A stretch of 64,000 bases of DNA, taken from positions 4,216,001 through 4,280,000 of the forward strand of contig NZ_CP133771.1 of assembly GCF_031348265.1 (NCBI RefSeq). The letters run 5' to 3'. The position numbers and the translations under genes are program-made. The notes beneath the pieces were generated by a model. That model did no database searches, was not told where the DNA came from, and worked only from the letters and a program-made list of their open reading frames with translations. The number at the start of each line of letters is the position of its first letter. Position 1 is the first letter of the stretch. Shown here piece by piece: positions 1-7,876 of the stretch. Source of the DNA: Streptomyces collinus (GTDB lineage: Bacteria > Actinomycetota > Actinomycetes > Streptomycetales > Streptomycetaceae).

Positions 1-88
1 GGCCGCCACACGCCGTCTTGACGGCCCTTCAATCCGTCGGTACCCCAGAACCAGGGCCGCCGTCCGTGCGGCCTCCTGGAGGTGGCAC

Positions 89-280
89 ATGGCGGCAGCG
101 GCGAGGCACGAGACGCGGGCTCTGCTGCGCGCGCACCTGTCGGCCGCGTCGTCGTACCGGCATCTCACCCGGCACTGCCCGATCTGCCATCACCTGCTGC
201 GGCTGGCGTTGGAGTCCGCGCCGCGTGCGGCCCAGGGCGCGGCCCGGGCCCAGGAGGACGAGAGCCCGGCACCGGCATGA
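89..280 (+). CDS. Small DUF6274-like protein beside bldC
   Basis: A 63-residue basic protein. The ATG is preceded by a good ribosome site (GGAGG at 78-82), which decides the start. It has an N-terminal Ala/Arg/His-rich helix and a compact motif HCPICHHLL (residues 29-37) in which two cysteines and several histidines could bind a metal; this is an inference. The sequence fits the uncharacterised small family (DUF6274) that I recall lying next to bldC in Streptomyces. It reads towards bldC, which is on the other strand, so the two are convergent. Function unknown. No signal peptide or membrane segment is visible. Confidence 0.7.
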   Translation: MAAAARHETRALLRAHLSAASSYRHLTRHCPICHHLLRLALESAPRAAQGAARAQEDESPAPA

Positions 281-448
281 TCCACGAGAGGGCTCAACAC
301 CCGTGCGGAGACGGGCTGCTGGAGGCAGTGGCTTCTCTACAGCACCTCCGGCGGAGCTAACAAGCCGCTTGGTATGTGACGGGTGTCACCGCATGAGTTT
401 TGAAAAGTGCGGTACTTACACCCCGCCTACAAAGGGTCAATTTAATAT

Positions 449-460
449 GTGCAATTGCAC
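449..460. promoter_or_regulatory. 12-bp perfect palindrome in an A+T-rich island
   Basis: GTGCAATTGCAC reads the same on both strands. It lies in a stretch (about 395-460) that is much richer in A+T than its surroundings, in the 462-base gap between the DUF6274-like gene and bldC. Neither gene has its promoter here, because both end on this side. It could be an operator or a nucleoid-protein site; nothing more can be said. Confidence 0.35.
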
Positions 461-556
461 CCTGTCCGGGGTGCCGCACACAGGTGATCCGACACCCCTC
501 CCCAGGCTCCTACAAGGCCGCTCACAGCAGGTGCGACAGATCCACCCCGGGCGCAC

Positions 557-596
557 AAAAAAGATCGCGCTGGACCCGGCGGAGTCCAGCGCGATC
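557..596 (-). terminator. Intrinsic terminator downstream of bldC
   Basis: GATCGCGCTGGAC (563-575) and its exact complement (584-596) form a 13-bp stem with an 8-base loop. Read on the minus strand the hairpin is followed by six T residues (557-562), the classical intrinsic terminator form. It lies about 150 bases after the bldC stop, giving bldC a long 3' untranslated region. Confidence 0.85.
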
Positions 597-742
597 GACG
601 ACGCACCCTGCTGTATGCCTGGAAAGCCTGAACGGCTTGGGCGTGGGGCCTGTTGGGGCAGGACCCCGCGTCGTTTGGAGCTGTGGTCCGGACGCCGCGG
701 CCAGTTGGGGGAACCAGCCGGTTTGCCCGGTTATTCAGTTGT

Positions 743-949
743 TCAGGCCTCGCTGCGCTGCTGCGGGATGCCCGCGAGCAGAGCGCGGACCTCGGCCTCG
801 CGGTAGCGCCGATGCCCGCCGAGCGTGCGGATCGACGTGAGCTTGCCGGCCTTCGCCCACCGCGTGACCGTCTTCGGGTCCACACGGAACATGGTGGCGA
901 CCTCAGCCGGGGTCAGCAGCGGCTCGGCATCAGGGGTGCGAGCGGTCAT
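743..949 (-). CDS. bldC: BldC, MerR-like developmental DNA-binding protein
   Basis: A 68-residue protein made almost entirely of one winged helix-turn-helix of the MerR type: the HTH spans about residues 12-31 (TPAEVATMFRVDPKTVTRW) and the wing carries GGHRRY (about 44-49). It has no effector or coiled-coil dimerisation domain, which is the known feature of BldC. In Streptomyces BldC binds direct repeats cooperatively and keeps the cell in vegetative growth, controlling entry into development. The start is fixed by GAGGAGG just upstream on the minus strand. A small hairpin (966-987) sits in the leader and a strong terminator lies downstream. Length and sequence match the family over the whole protein. 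Confidence 0.97.
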   Translation of the reverse strand: MTARTPDAEPLLTPAEVATMFRVDPKTVTRWAKAGKLTSIRTLGGHRRYREAEVRALLAGIPQQRSEA

Positions 950-965
950 GAGCGGCCTCCTCGGG

Positions 966-987
966 AGAACCGAACCTTCTCGGTTCT
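966..987 (-). promoter_or_regulatory. Hairpin in the bldC leader
   Basis: AGAACCGA (966-973) and TCGGTTCT (980-987) are exact complements with a 6-base loop. The hairpin ends a few bases before the bldC ribosome site, so it could influence translation or be a protein site. No promoter could be placed with certainty in the 600-base gap upstream of bldC. Confidence 0.4.
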
Positions 988-1274
988 TTCCTCTAAATTC
1001 TGCACCTTGACCCGCGTTGCCCGAAATGGCGGACGCGAGTCGAGTCGGTTATAGGACGAACGGCTTGTCCTCGGCACTACAACTACACCATCTGTCCAGC
1101 CGCGTCGGCCAAACCGATGGAATTGCCCCTCCAGGTGTTCATCAGCGACGGAAGCCGATGGACCATGCCATAGCGGACAGTCACACCGCTGTGACGATCA
1201 GTCACAGGGTGATCAGGAAGTCACGAGACCCCCCAAAGCGTGCAATGCTGAGATTCCGCCCATAGTGCAAGACC

Positions 1275-1313
1275 ATAGGACGGAAGGAGCCCTCCCCGGA
1301 CTCCTTGTCCTAT
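1275..1313. promoter_or_regulatory. Strong inverted repeat ATAGGAC...GTCCTAT
   Basis: The left arm is ATAGGAC plus AAGGAG (1275-1281, 1284-1289, two-base bulge). The right arm is CTCCTT plus GTCCTAT (1301-1313). The arms pair over 13 bp with an 11-base loop, and TTTT follows on the plus strand. Another ATAGGAC stands at 1051-1057. The repeat lies between the unknown gene and bldC, both on the minus strand, so it could terminate the upstream transcript or act as an operator for bldC. Confidence 0.45.
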
Positions 1314-1330
1314 TTTGGCATGAGGAGGGG

Positions 1331-1415
1331 CAAGGGACGCAAGAGCCTCGTACGTGTAGTCCGTCACGCTTGGCCTACATGAGAGGTCTGCCCGGATCGG
1401 GCCCTACGTCCCTTG
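1331..1415. other. Possible structured RNA, three-way-junction shape
   Basis: CAAGGGACG (1331-1339) pairs with CGTCCCTTG (1407-1415). Inside lie two smaller hairpins: TGTAG (1355-1359) with CTACA (1375-1379), and GCCCG with CGGGC around 1390-1402. Together they can form a three-way junction. The region 950-1548 has no credible gene. I do not recognise a known riboswitch or sRNA family; this is a structural reading only. Confidence 0.3.
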
Positions 1416-1548
1416 TTGACGAAGCCTCAGGAGACGCACAGCCCGCTTCAGGAACTCGGTGCGAGGACGAAACCCCAAATCGGGCGGTTCGTCAAACGTC
1501 AGTTCGTGACCGAATGCGAGCGGTCTGTACGGACATGAAGGTCAGGGG

Positions 1549-2394
1549 TCAGTTGGCCGACCGCAGATCCCGTACGGAACGCCACCGCTCCACGAGCCGG
1601 GCGTACGCCTCCCCCGCGGCGGCCCCGTCGCCCCTGCGCAGCGCGGCGATGCCCTCGGCCACGTCCGCCGCGGAGTGATCGTCCTCCAGGGCCCCGGCCG
1701 GCACCGCGTGCACGAGGCCGCCGTAGTCCAGCTCCACGAGCGAGCGCGGGTGGAACTCCTCCAGCCAGCGGCCGACGTCCACCAGGCCGTCGATCAGCGG
1801 CCCCTCGTCCATGGCCTCCTTCAGGGCGCGCAGGCCCCGGGCCACCCGCCGCCGGGCCTGGACCATGGGCGTGCGGTAGCGCAGGACGGGCGGGCTGTCG
1901 ACGGAGGCGCCCTTGTCGTACTCGCGCTCCTCGTCGGAGACCAGCACGAACCAGTTGATCGGCACCTGCCAGGTGGCCGTACGGATCCACGGCCGGGCGT
2001 CCGGGTTGATCGCCAGCCAGCGTTCGTAGTCCTGGGAGGCCTGGCGCCGCAGGACGGGCGGCAGGACCGCGTCCATGACCGGCGGGGGCAGCTCCTCGCT
2101 GAGCTCGTCCAGGGCCAGCCAGCCGCGCAGCCGGGTGCGCCAGGGACAGACGCAGACGACGCCGTCGACGTCCAGCACGAAGGCGTCCTCGCTCTCGTGC
2201 ACCGGCACCGCCACCGGCGGGGTGGGGGCCAAGTCGGCCAGGGCGCGCCGGAGTTCGTCCTGGTACGAAGGGCGGTCCGTGCGGCGGGCGTAGCGGGCCC
2301 AGTGGCTGCGCTCCGGCTCGGGGAAGGCGGCCAGCGGTTCGTACACGCGCAGGTAGGTCGCGTAGGGGACGATCACCGAGGTCACCTTGGGCAC
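1549..2394 (-). CDS. Unknown protein between bldC and vdh
   Basis: A 281-residue soluble protein with no signal peptide or membrane span and no domain that I recognise. Trp, Arg and acidic residues are frequent, and there is a short motif [11 protein letters not shown] near the middle. The GTG start at 2394 is chosen because GGGAGGG stands just upstream; the longer reading frame from 2445 adds an unlikely Arg/Ser-rich extension. It is divergent from vdh (gap about 220 bases), so the two may share a regulatory region, and its transcript points towards bldC. The position appears to be conserved in Streptomyces. No function should be assumed. Confidence 0.75.
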   Translation of the reverse strand: MPKVTSVIVPYATYLRVYEPLAAFPEPERSHWARYARRTDRPSYQDELRRALADLAPTPPVAVPVHESEDAFVLDVDGVVCVCPWRTRLRGWLALDELSEELPPPVMDAVLPPVLRRQASQDYERWLAINPDARPWIRTATWQVPINWFVLVSDEEREYDKGASVDSPPVLRYRTPMVQARRRVARGLRALKEAMDEGPLIDGLVDVGRWLEEFHPRSLVELDYGGLVHAVPAGALEDDHSAADVAEGIAALRRGDGAAAGEAYARLVERWRSVRDLRSAN

Positions 2395-2617
2395 GCCTGC
2401 TCCCTCCCCCGCGCACCGCCGCGAAAACCTGCTGAACCCACTCACGATCGCGCGGGAAATCTATGCAAATCGTCGCACGGCTGTACTCCGGTCGGAGGTG
2501 ATCCTGTGCACTGTGCGGCCGGCGGGGCCACCAGGCTCTAATCTCATGCTCAACAGTCCCCGCCACCCACACGGGAGCTGGTCTCCACCCGCCGCAACTT
2601 ACTCAGGAGTCACCACA

Positions 2618-3724
2618 GTGACCGACGTAACCGGCGCACCTGCTGATGTACTGCACACCCTGTTCCACTCGGACCAGGGCGGACATGAGCAAGTCGTGCT
2701 CTGCCAGGACCGCGCGAGCGGCCTCAAGGCCGTCATCGCCCTCCACTCCACCGCTCTGGGCCCCGGGCTCGGCGGTACGCGCTTCTACCCGTACGCGAAC
2801 GAGGCCGAGGCCGTCGCCGACGCGCTGAACCTCGCCCGCGGGATGTCGTACAAGAACGCCATGGCCGGTCTCGACCACGGCGGCGGCAAGGCCGTGATCA
2901 TCGGCGACCCGGAGAAGATCAAGACCGAGGAGCTCCTCCTCGCCTACGGCCGGTTCGTCGCCTCCCTGGGCGGGCGCTACGTCACGGCCTGCGACGTCGG
3001 CACGTACGTCGCCGACATGGACGTCGTGGCGCGCGAGTGCCGCTGGACGACCGGCCGCTCGCCGGAGAACGGCGGCGCCGGCGACTCCTCCGTCCTCACC
3101 GCCTACGGCGTCTACCAGGGCATGCGGGCTTCCGCGCAGCATCTGTGGGGCGACCCCTCGCTGCGCGGGAAGCGGGTCGGCATCGCGGGCGTGGGCAAGG
3201 TCGGCCACCACCTGGTGGAGCACCTGCGGGCCGAGGGCGCCGAGGTCGTCATCACGGACGTGCGCGAGGACGCCGTGGGCCGGATCCTCGCCGCACACCC
3301 GACGGGTGTCACGGCCGTCGCCGACACCGCGACCCTGATCCGCGCCGAGGGCCTCGACATCTACGCCCCCTGCGCCCTCGGCGGTGCCCTGAACGACGAC
3401 ACGGTGCCCGCGCTGACCGCCAAGGTGGTCTGCGGCGCCGCCAACAACCAGCTCGCCCACCCGGGCGTGGAGAAGGACCTCGCGGACCGCGGGATCCTCT
3501 ACGCGCCGGACTACGTGGTGAACGCGGGCGGGGTCATCCAGGTCGCCGACGAGCTGCACGGCTTCGACTTCGACCGGTGCAAGGCGAAGGCGTCGAAGAT
3601 CTTCGACACCACGCTGGCCATATTCGCACGTGCGAAGGAGGACGGCATTCCGCCGGCCGCGGCGGCCGACCGGATCGCCGAGCAGCGGATGCACGACGCG
3701 GCCCTGGCCCGCCGGGCGCGCTGA
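2618..3724 (+). CDS. vdh: Valine (branched-chain amino acid) dehydrogenase
   Basis: A 368-residue NAD-dependent oxidative deaminase of the Glu/Leu/Phe/Val dehydrogenase family. It converts valine, leucine or isoleucine to the 2-oxo acid, supplying precursors of branched fatty acids and polyketides. The N-terminal catalytic domain has the substrate lysines in [16 protein letters not shown] (Lys79, Lys91). The Rossmann domain has GIAGVGKVG (about 188-196). The GTG start follows CAGGAG with normal spacing; an upstream in-frame ATG at 2387 is rejected because it would run back through the promoter of the divergent gene. A hairpin terminator follows. Sequence and length match Streptomyces Vdh closely. 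Confidence 0.95.
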   Translation: MTDVTGAPADVLHTLFHSDQGGHEQVVLCQDRASGLKAVIALHSTALGPGLGGTRFYPYANEAEAVADALNLARGMSYKNAMAGLDHGGGKAVIIGDPEKIKTEELLLAYGRFVASLGGRYVTACDVGTYVADMDVVARECRWTTGRSPENGGAGDSSVLTAYGVYQGMRASAQHLWGDPSLRGKRVGIAGVGKVGHHLVEHLRAEGAEVVITDVREDAVGRILAAHPTGVTAVADTATLIRAEGLDIYAPCALGGALNDDTVPALTAKVVCGAANNQLAHPGVEKDLADRGILYAPDYVVNAGGVIQVADELHGFDFDRCKAKASKIFDTTLAIFARAKEDGIPPAAAADRIAEQRMHDAALARRAR

Positions 3725-3762
3725 CTCCGGGCCATCCGGGGCGCCTCGTACGTTTGGCCGGT

Positions 3763-3809
3763 ACCCGCCGGTGGGCAGTTAGAGAGAACTCTCACTTCTA
3801 CCGGCGGGT
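3763..3809 (+). terminator. Hairpin downstream of vdh
   Basis: ACCCGCCGGT (3763-3772) pairs exactly with ACCGGCGGGT (3800-3809). The 27-base loop contains a further small self-complementary piece. It begins 38 bases after the vdh stop and has no T tract, as is common for Streptomyces terminators. Confidence 0.6.
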
Positions 3810-3943
3810 CGACCGCCGATAAGTGGTTAAAATCGCGGTTGACCAGCGAGGACGGGGCGCCTCGAAGGTTCTGGGCGCGGGCACGTCATGCGGGCGACGT
3901 ACCGTATGGGCGCGGGCTCAGGTACCGTGGAAGCCCTACGGAC

Positions 3944-3965
3944 CGGTCTCTCCGCGGAGAGACCG
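3944..3965. promoter_or_regulatory. 22-bp perfect palindrome upstream of the DUF3073 gene
   Basis: The core GGTCTCTCCGCGGAGAGACC (3945-3964) is perfectly self-complementary with no spacer and is extended by one C/G pair on each side. It lies 66 bases before the DUF3073 start codon, in the only gap that can hold that gene's promoter. Its length and symmetry suggest a binding site for a dimeric repressor or activator. Confidence 0.5.
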
Positions 3966-4031
3966 TGCCGGACCATGAACGCGTGTCAAGACTCTGGGGC
4001 CGTCGAGCCCCGTCGTTGAGGGGGTCGAGCC

Positions 4032-4277
4032 ATGGGGCGCGGCCGGGCCAAGGCCAAGCAGACGAAGGTCGCCCGCCAGCTGAAGTACAACAGCGGTGGG
4101 ACTGACCTCTCACGCCTGGCCGAGGAGCTGGGTGCATCGCCTTCGAATCCGCAGCCGCCTAACGGCGAGCCGTTCGAAGACGATGAGGACGACGACCTGT
4201 ACGCACGGTACGCCGACCTCTACGAGGACGACGACGACGAGGACGACCAGTCCTCGCAGCATCGTCGCGGCGCTTGA
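4032..4277 (+). CDS. DUF3073 family small acidic-tailed protein
   Basis: An 81-residue protein with a strongly basic N-terminus (MGRGRAKAKQTKVARQLKY) and a highly acidic C-terminal half with runs of Asp and Glu. This is the signature of the actinobacterial DUF3073 family, whose function is not established; the charge pattern suggests nucleic-acid contact, which is an inference. The ATG is preceded by GAGGGGG at 4017-4023. The gene is convergent with purM, and a strong bidirectional terminator lies between them. A 22-bp palindrome in its upstream region may control it. Confidence 0.85.
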   Translation: MGRGRAKAKQTKVARQLKYNSGGTDLSRLAEELGASPSNPQPPNGEPFEDDEDDDLYARYADLYEDDDDEDDQSSQHRRGA

Positions 4278-4294
4278 CCCTGCACTGAGCACTC

Positions 4295-4326
4295 ACCCGG
4301 TCGGTGACTTCGGTCACCGACCGGGT
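4295..4326. terminator. Bidirectional terminator between DUF3073 gene and purM
   Basis: ACCCGGTCGGTGAC (4295-4308) pairs perfectly with 4313-4326 across a TTCG tetraloop, giving a very stable 14-bp stem between two convergent genes. Confidence 0.85.
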
Positions 4327-4360
4327 TCTGTGCTGCCTGCAAGGTCACGGCCTCCGTGCC

Positions 4361-5428
4361 TCAGCTCGCGTAGTCACCGATCAGGGCGGCACCGGTGGGG
4401 TGCTCGCCCCGGTCCGTGATCTCTCCGGCCACCCAGGCGTCCACGCCGCGGTCGGTGAGGGTCGCCAGGGCCACGTCCACGGACTCCTGGGGCACGATCG
4501 CGATCATGCCGACGCCCATGTTCAGGGTCTTCTCGAGCTCCAGGCGCTCGACGCTGCCCGTCCGGCCGACGAGGTCGAAGATCGGGGCTGGCGTCCACGT
4601 GGAGCGGTCCACGATCGCGTGCAGGCCGTCCGGGATGACCCGCGCCAGGTTGGCCGCGAGCCCGCCGCCGGTGACGTGGCTGAAGGCGTGCACCTCGGTG
4701 GTGCGCATCAGGGCCAGGCAGTCCAGCGAGTAGATCTTCGTCGGCTCCAGCAGCTCCTCGCCGAGGGTGCGGCCGAGTTCCTCGATGTGCGCGTCCAGCG
4801 CCAGGCCCGCCTGGTTCAGCAGGACGTGGCGGACGAGGGAGTACCCGTTCGAGTGAAGCCCGGAGGACGCCATGGCGATCACCGCGTCACCCGTACGGAT
4901 GCGATCCGCGCCGAGCAGCCGGTCGGCCTCCACGACGCCCGTGCCGGCGCCGGCGACGTCGAAGTCGTCCTCGCCCAGCAGGCCCGGGTGCTCGGCCGTC
5001 TCGCCGCCGACCAAGGCGCAGCCGGCGAGCACACAGCCCTCGGCGATGCCCTTGACGATGGCGGCGACCCGCTCGGGGTGGACCTTGCCGACGCAGATGT
5101 AGTCGGTCATGAACAGCGGCTCGGCGCCGCAGACCACGATGTCGTCCATGACCATGGCGACCAGGTCGTGGCCGATGCTGTCGTAAACGCCCAACTGGCG
5201 GGCGATGTCGACCTTGGTGCCGACTCCGTCCGTGGCGGAGACCAGCAGGGGGCGCTCGTAGTTCTTCAGGGCCGAGGCGTCGAAGAGGCCGGCGAAGCCG
5301 CCGAGGCCGCCGAGGACCTCGGGGCGCTGGGCCTTCTTCACCCACTCCTTCATGAGTTCGACGGCGCGGTCGCCCGCTTCGATGTCGACGCCCGCGGCTG
5401 CGTAGCTGGCACCAGTTGTGTCAGGCAT
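4361..5428 (-). CDS. purM: Phosphoribosylformylglycinamidine cyclo-ligase (AIR synthetase)
   Basis: A 355-residue enzyme of de novo purine synthesis that uses ATP to close the imidazole ring of FGAM to give AIR. The family motif TDGVGTKVDIA lies at about residues 66-76, followed by DDIVVCGAEPLF and the C-terminal glycine-rich HVTGGGLAANL region. Length and motifs fit a complete PurM. It lies 44 bases downstream of purF on the same strand and is probably cotranscribed with it, supplying consecutive parts of the pathway with purL/Q/S elsewhere in the window. Confidence 0.97.
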   Translation of the reverse strand: MPDTTGASYAAAGVDIEAGDRAVELMKEWVKKAQRPEVLGGLGGFAGLFDASALKNYERPLLVSATDGVGTKVDIARQLGVYDSIGHDLVAMVMDDIVVCGAEPLFMTDYICVGKVHPERVAAIVKGIAEGCVLAGCALVGGETAEHPGLLGEDDFDVAGAGTGVVEADRLLGADRIRTGDAVIAMASSGLHSNGYSLVRHVLLNQAGLALDAHIEELGRTLGEELLEPTKIYSLDCLALMRTTEVHAFSHVTGGGLAANLARVIPDGLHAIVDRSTWTPAPIFDLVGRTGSVERLELEKTLNMGVGMIAIVPQESVDVALATLTDRGVDAWVAGEITDRGEHPTGAALIGDYAS

Positions 5429-5472
5429 GACGATAAGAACCTTTGTGTCGTACGGCAGGTGTTACGGGCCGT

Positions 5473-7002
5473 CTACGGGCGGCGGATCGCGTCGGCGGCG
5501 GCCGTGGCGGCCGGGCCGGCGGCCAGCTCCGTCTCCAGCAGCTGCTTGCCGAGCAGCTCGGGGTCCGGGAGCTCCATCGGGTACTCGCCGTCGAAGCAGG
5601 CACGGCACAGGTTCGGCTTGGCGATGGTGGTCGCCTCGATCATGCCGTCGATGGAGATGTAGGCCAGGGAGTCGGCGCCCAGGGAGGTGCCGATCTCGTC
5701 GATCGTCATGCCGTTGGCGATGAGCTCGGCGCGGGTGGCGAAGTCGATGCCGAAGAAGCAGGGCCACTTAACGGGCGGCGAGGAGATCCGGATGTGGACC
5801 TCGGCCGCGCCCGCCTCGCGGAGCATGCGGACCAGGGCGCGCTGGGTGTTGCCGCGCACGATCGAGTCGTCGACGACGACCAGGCGCTTGCCCTTGATGA
5901 CTTCCTTCAGCGGGTTCAGCTTCAGGCGGATGCCCAGCTGACGGATGGTCTGCGAGGGCTGGATGAACGTCCGGCCGACGTAGGCGTTCTTGACGAGGCC
6001 GGCGCCGAACGGGATGCCGGAGGCTTCCGCGTAGCCGATCGCCGCGGGCGTGCCCGACTCCGGGGTCGCTATCACCAGGTCGGCCTCGACGGGCGCTTCC
6101 TTGGCGAGCTTGCGGCCCATCTCCACGCGGGAGAGGTACACGTTCCGGCCGGCGATGTCGGTGTCCGGGCGGGCCAGGTACACGTACTCGAAGACACAGC
6201 CCTTGGGCTTCGCTTCCGCGAAGCGGGAGGTGCGCAGGCCGTTCTCGTCGATGGCGACGAACTCGCCCGGCTCGATCTCGCGGACGTAGCTGGCGCCGCA
6301 GATGTCGAGGGCGGCGGACTCGGAGGCGACCACCCAGCCGCGCTCCAGGCGGCCGAGGACCAGCGGGCGGATGCCCTGCGGGTCGCGGGCCGCGTACAGG
6401 GTGTGCTCGTCCATGAAGACGAGCGAGAAGGCTCCCTTGACCTGCGGGAGGACCGCGTGGGCGGCCTCCTCGATGGTCAGCGGCTTGCCGTCCTCGTCGA
6501 CCTGGGCCGCCAAGAGCGCGGTGAGCAGGTCGGTGTCGTTGGTCGCCGCGACGCGCGGGGTGCGGCCGCCTTCCTGCTTGGGCAGATCGGCGACCATCTC
6601 GGCGAGCTGGGCAGTGTTGACCAGATTGCCGTTGTGGCCGAGCGCGATGGATCCGTGTCCGGTCGCGCGGAAGGTCGGCTGGGCGTTCTCCCAGACGGAG
6701 GCACCGGTGGTCGAGTAGCGGGCGTGTCCGACCGCGATGTGACCCTGGAGCGAACCGAGGGAGGTCTCGTCGAATACCTGGGAGACCAGGCCCATGTCCT
6801 TGAAGACGAGGATCTGTGAGCCGTTGCTGACCGCGATTCCCGCGGATTCCTGGCCTCGATGCTGGAGGGCGTAGAGCCCGAAGTACGTGAGCTTGGCGAC
6901 CTCTTCGCCCGGAGCCCAGACACCGAAGACGCCACAAGCGTCCTGGGGGCCCTTCTCACCGGGGAGCAGGTCGTGGTTGAGTCGTCCGTCACCACGTGGC
7001 AC
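5473..7002 (-). CDS. purF: Amidophosphoribosyltransferase
   Basis: A 509-residue first enzyme of purine synthesis, transferring glutamine amide nitrogen to PRPP. It is of the Bacillus type: a 22-residue propeptide precedes the catalytic Cys23 (DA-CGVFGVW). The glutamine amidotransferase domain fills about 23-250 and the PRPP site VVVDDSIVRGNT begins at 375. Four cysteines expected to bind a 4Fe-4S cluster are present: KGCVFEY (about 270), WPCFF (415) and the LCRAC pair (466 and 469). It is followed by purM. Upstream, 63 bases away and on the same strand, is a META-domain lipoprotein, so purF may belong to a longer transcript. Confidence 0.97.
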   Translation of the reverse strand: MPRGDGRLNHDLLPGEKGPQDACGVFGVWAPGEEVAKLTYFGLYALQHRGQESAGIAVSNGSQILVFKDMGLVSQVFDETSLGSLQGHIAVGHARYSTTGASVWENAQPTFRATGHGSIALGHNGNLVNTAQLAEMVADLPKQEGGRTPRVAATNDTDLLTALLAAQVDEDGKPLTIEEAAHAVLPQVKGAFSLVFMDEHTLYAARDPQGIRPLVLGRLERGWVVASESAALDICGASYVREIEPGEFVAIDENGLRTSRFAEAKPKGCVFEYVYLARPDTDIAGRNVYLSRVEMGRKLAKEAPVEADLVIATPESGTPAAIGYAEASGIPFGAGLVKNAYVGRTFIQPSQTIRQLGIRLKLNPLKEVIKGKRLVVVDDSIVRGNTQRALVRMLREAGAAEVHIRISSPPVKWPCFFGIDFATRAELIANGMTIDEIGTSLGADSLAYISIDGMIEATTIAKPNLCRACFDGEYPMELPDPELLGKQLLETELAAGPAATAAADAIRRP

Positions 7003-7065
7003 GCCACCGAGTGTAGGCGAGGTCGACCACTGGTCCGAATTGGGGATACCGGACTTTCCGGTGGA

Positions 7066-7839
7066 TCACCGCTCGGCGACCGCTCGCACACTCGTCCCGT
7101 TTTCGCTGGTCAGCGTGAGGGTTTGGTGATCGACTGCGTACTTCAGCTTCCCGTCGAAAAGGCGCAGCAGGGTCTTCTCGTCGGCCATGAGTGAGTCTTC
7201 GCACATCATTCGGGTCGTGGCCGGGGGGCCGAGGGTGATATGGCCGTCGCTGACCGTGGCCTTGGCGTTCACCTTGTTGCAGCCGAGGCGGCCGGAGACG
7301 GTGCCCTTCTTCTCGTCGAAGGTGAGGTGGGCGCGGCCGTCGGCCTTCGGTGTCGTGACGGTCCACTTGGTGCCGGCCAGCGGGGCGTCCTTCGCCTTGG
7401 TCAGCCGGACGGTGTCGCCGCCGGCGGTGGTGAGGGTGAGGCGGTCGTCGTCCACCTTCGCCTTCAGCTCCTGGTCGGAGAAGGCGCGAGCGAGGGTCTT
7501 CTCGAAGGCCATGGGCTGGTTCTCGCAGGCCATCTCCGTGGCCATGGTCTTGCTGAGCCGGATGCGGTCGCCGTCGACGGTGGCGTCGGCGCCGAATGTG
7601 TTGCAGCCGAAGCTGCCCTCCGCCCTGCCCTTGTCGATGGTCACGTGGGCGCCGGTGGGTGCCTTCTGGGTTTTGCCGTCCGCGGTGACGCTGTCCACGC
7701 TCCACCGCACACCGGTGACCGGCCGCTCGGCACCGACCGAGCCGCTGCCGCTGTCCGCCTTCTCGCTGCCACAGGCCGCCATGAGCGGGACGAGCATGGC
7801 GGCGGCCGTCAGGGTCATGCGCTGCTTCTGCCTGTCCAT
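7066..7839 (-). CDS. Lipoprotein with two META (HslJ-like) domains
   Basis: A 257-residue predicted lipoprotein. A basic start, a hydrophobic stretch and the lipobox LMAAC give the lipidated cysteine at residue 23. The exported part holds two META/HslJ-type repeats (about 40-145 and 150-255). Each repeat has a GCN motif (SFGCNTFGA, RLGCNKVNA) and a later Met-Cys-Glu segment (MACENQPMAFEK, MMCEDSLMADEK), so each copy probably forms one disulphide. META proteins are linked to heat-shock or stress tolerance in other bacteria; the role here is unknown. It lies between an MDMPI-type enzyme gene (37 bases) and purF (63 bases). Confidence 0.85.
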   Translation of the reverse strand: MDRQKQRMTLTAAAMLVPLMAACGSEKADSGSGSVGAERPVTGVRWSVDSVTADGKTQKAPTGAHVTIDKGRAEGSFGCNTFGADATVDGDRIRLSKTMATEMACENQPMAFEKTLARAFSDQELKAKVDDDRLTLTTAGGDTVRLTKAKDAPLAGTKWTVTTPKADGRAHLTFDEKKGTVSGRLGCNKVNAKATVSDGHITLGPPATTRMMCEDSLMADEKTLLRLFDGKLKYAVDHQTLTLTSENGTSVRAVAER

Positions 7840-7876
7840 GCCACTTCGACGGACGACCTGGGGGGATCGGTTCCCC

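Noticed and set aside
1-840. Long plus-strand open frames (e.g. 18-806 and 400-840)
   Set aside because: They run across the bldC terminator and antisense through bldC, with poor codon use; a typical result of high G+C.
1017-1678. Two open frames upstream of bldC (1017-1265 and 1265-1678, plus strand)
   Set aside because: No third-position bias, no ribosome site, and the second runs antisense into a real gene; treated as non-coding.
2387-2617. N-terminal extension of vdh from an upstream ATG
   Set aside because: It would cover the promoter and the start of the divergent gene; the GTG at 2618 has a proper ribosome site and matches the family.
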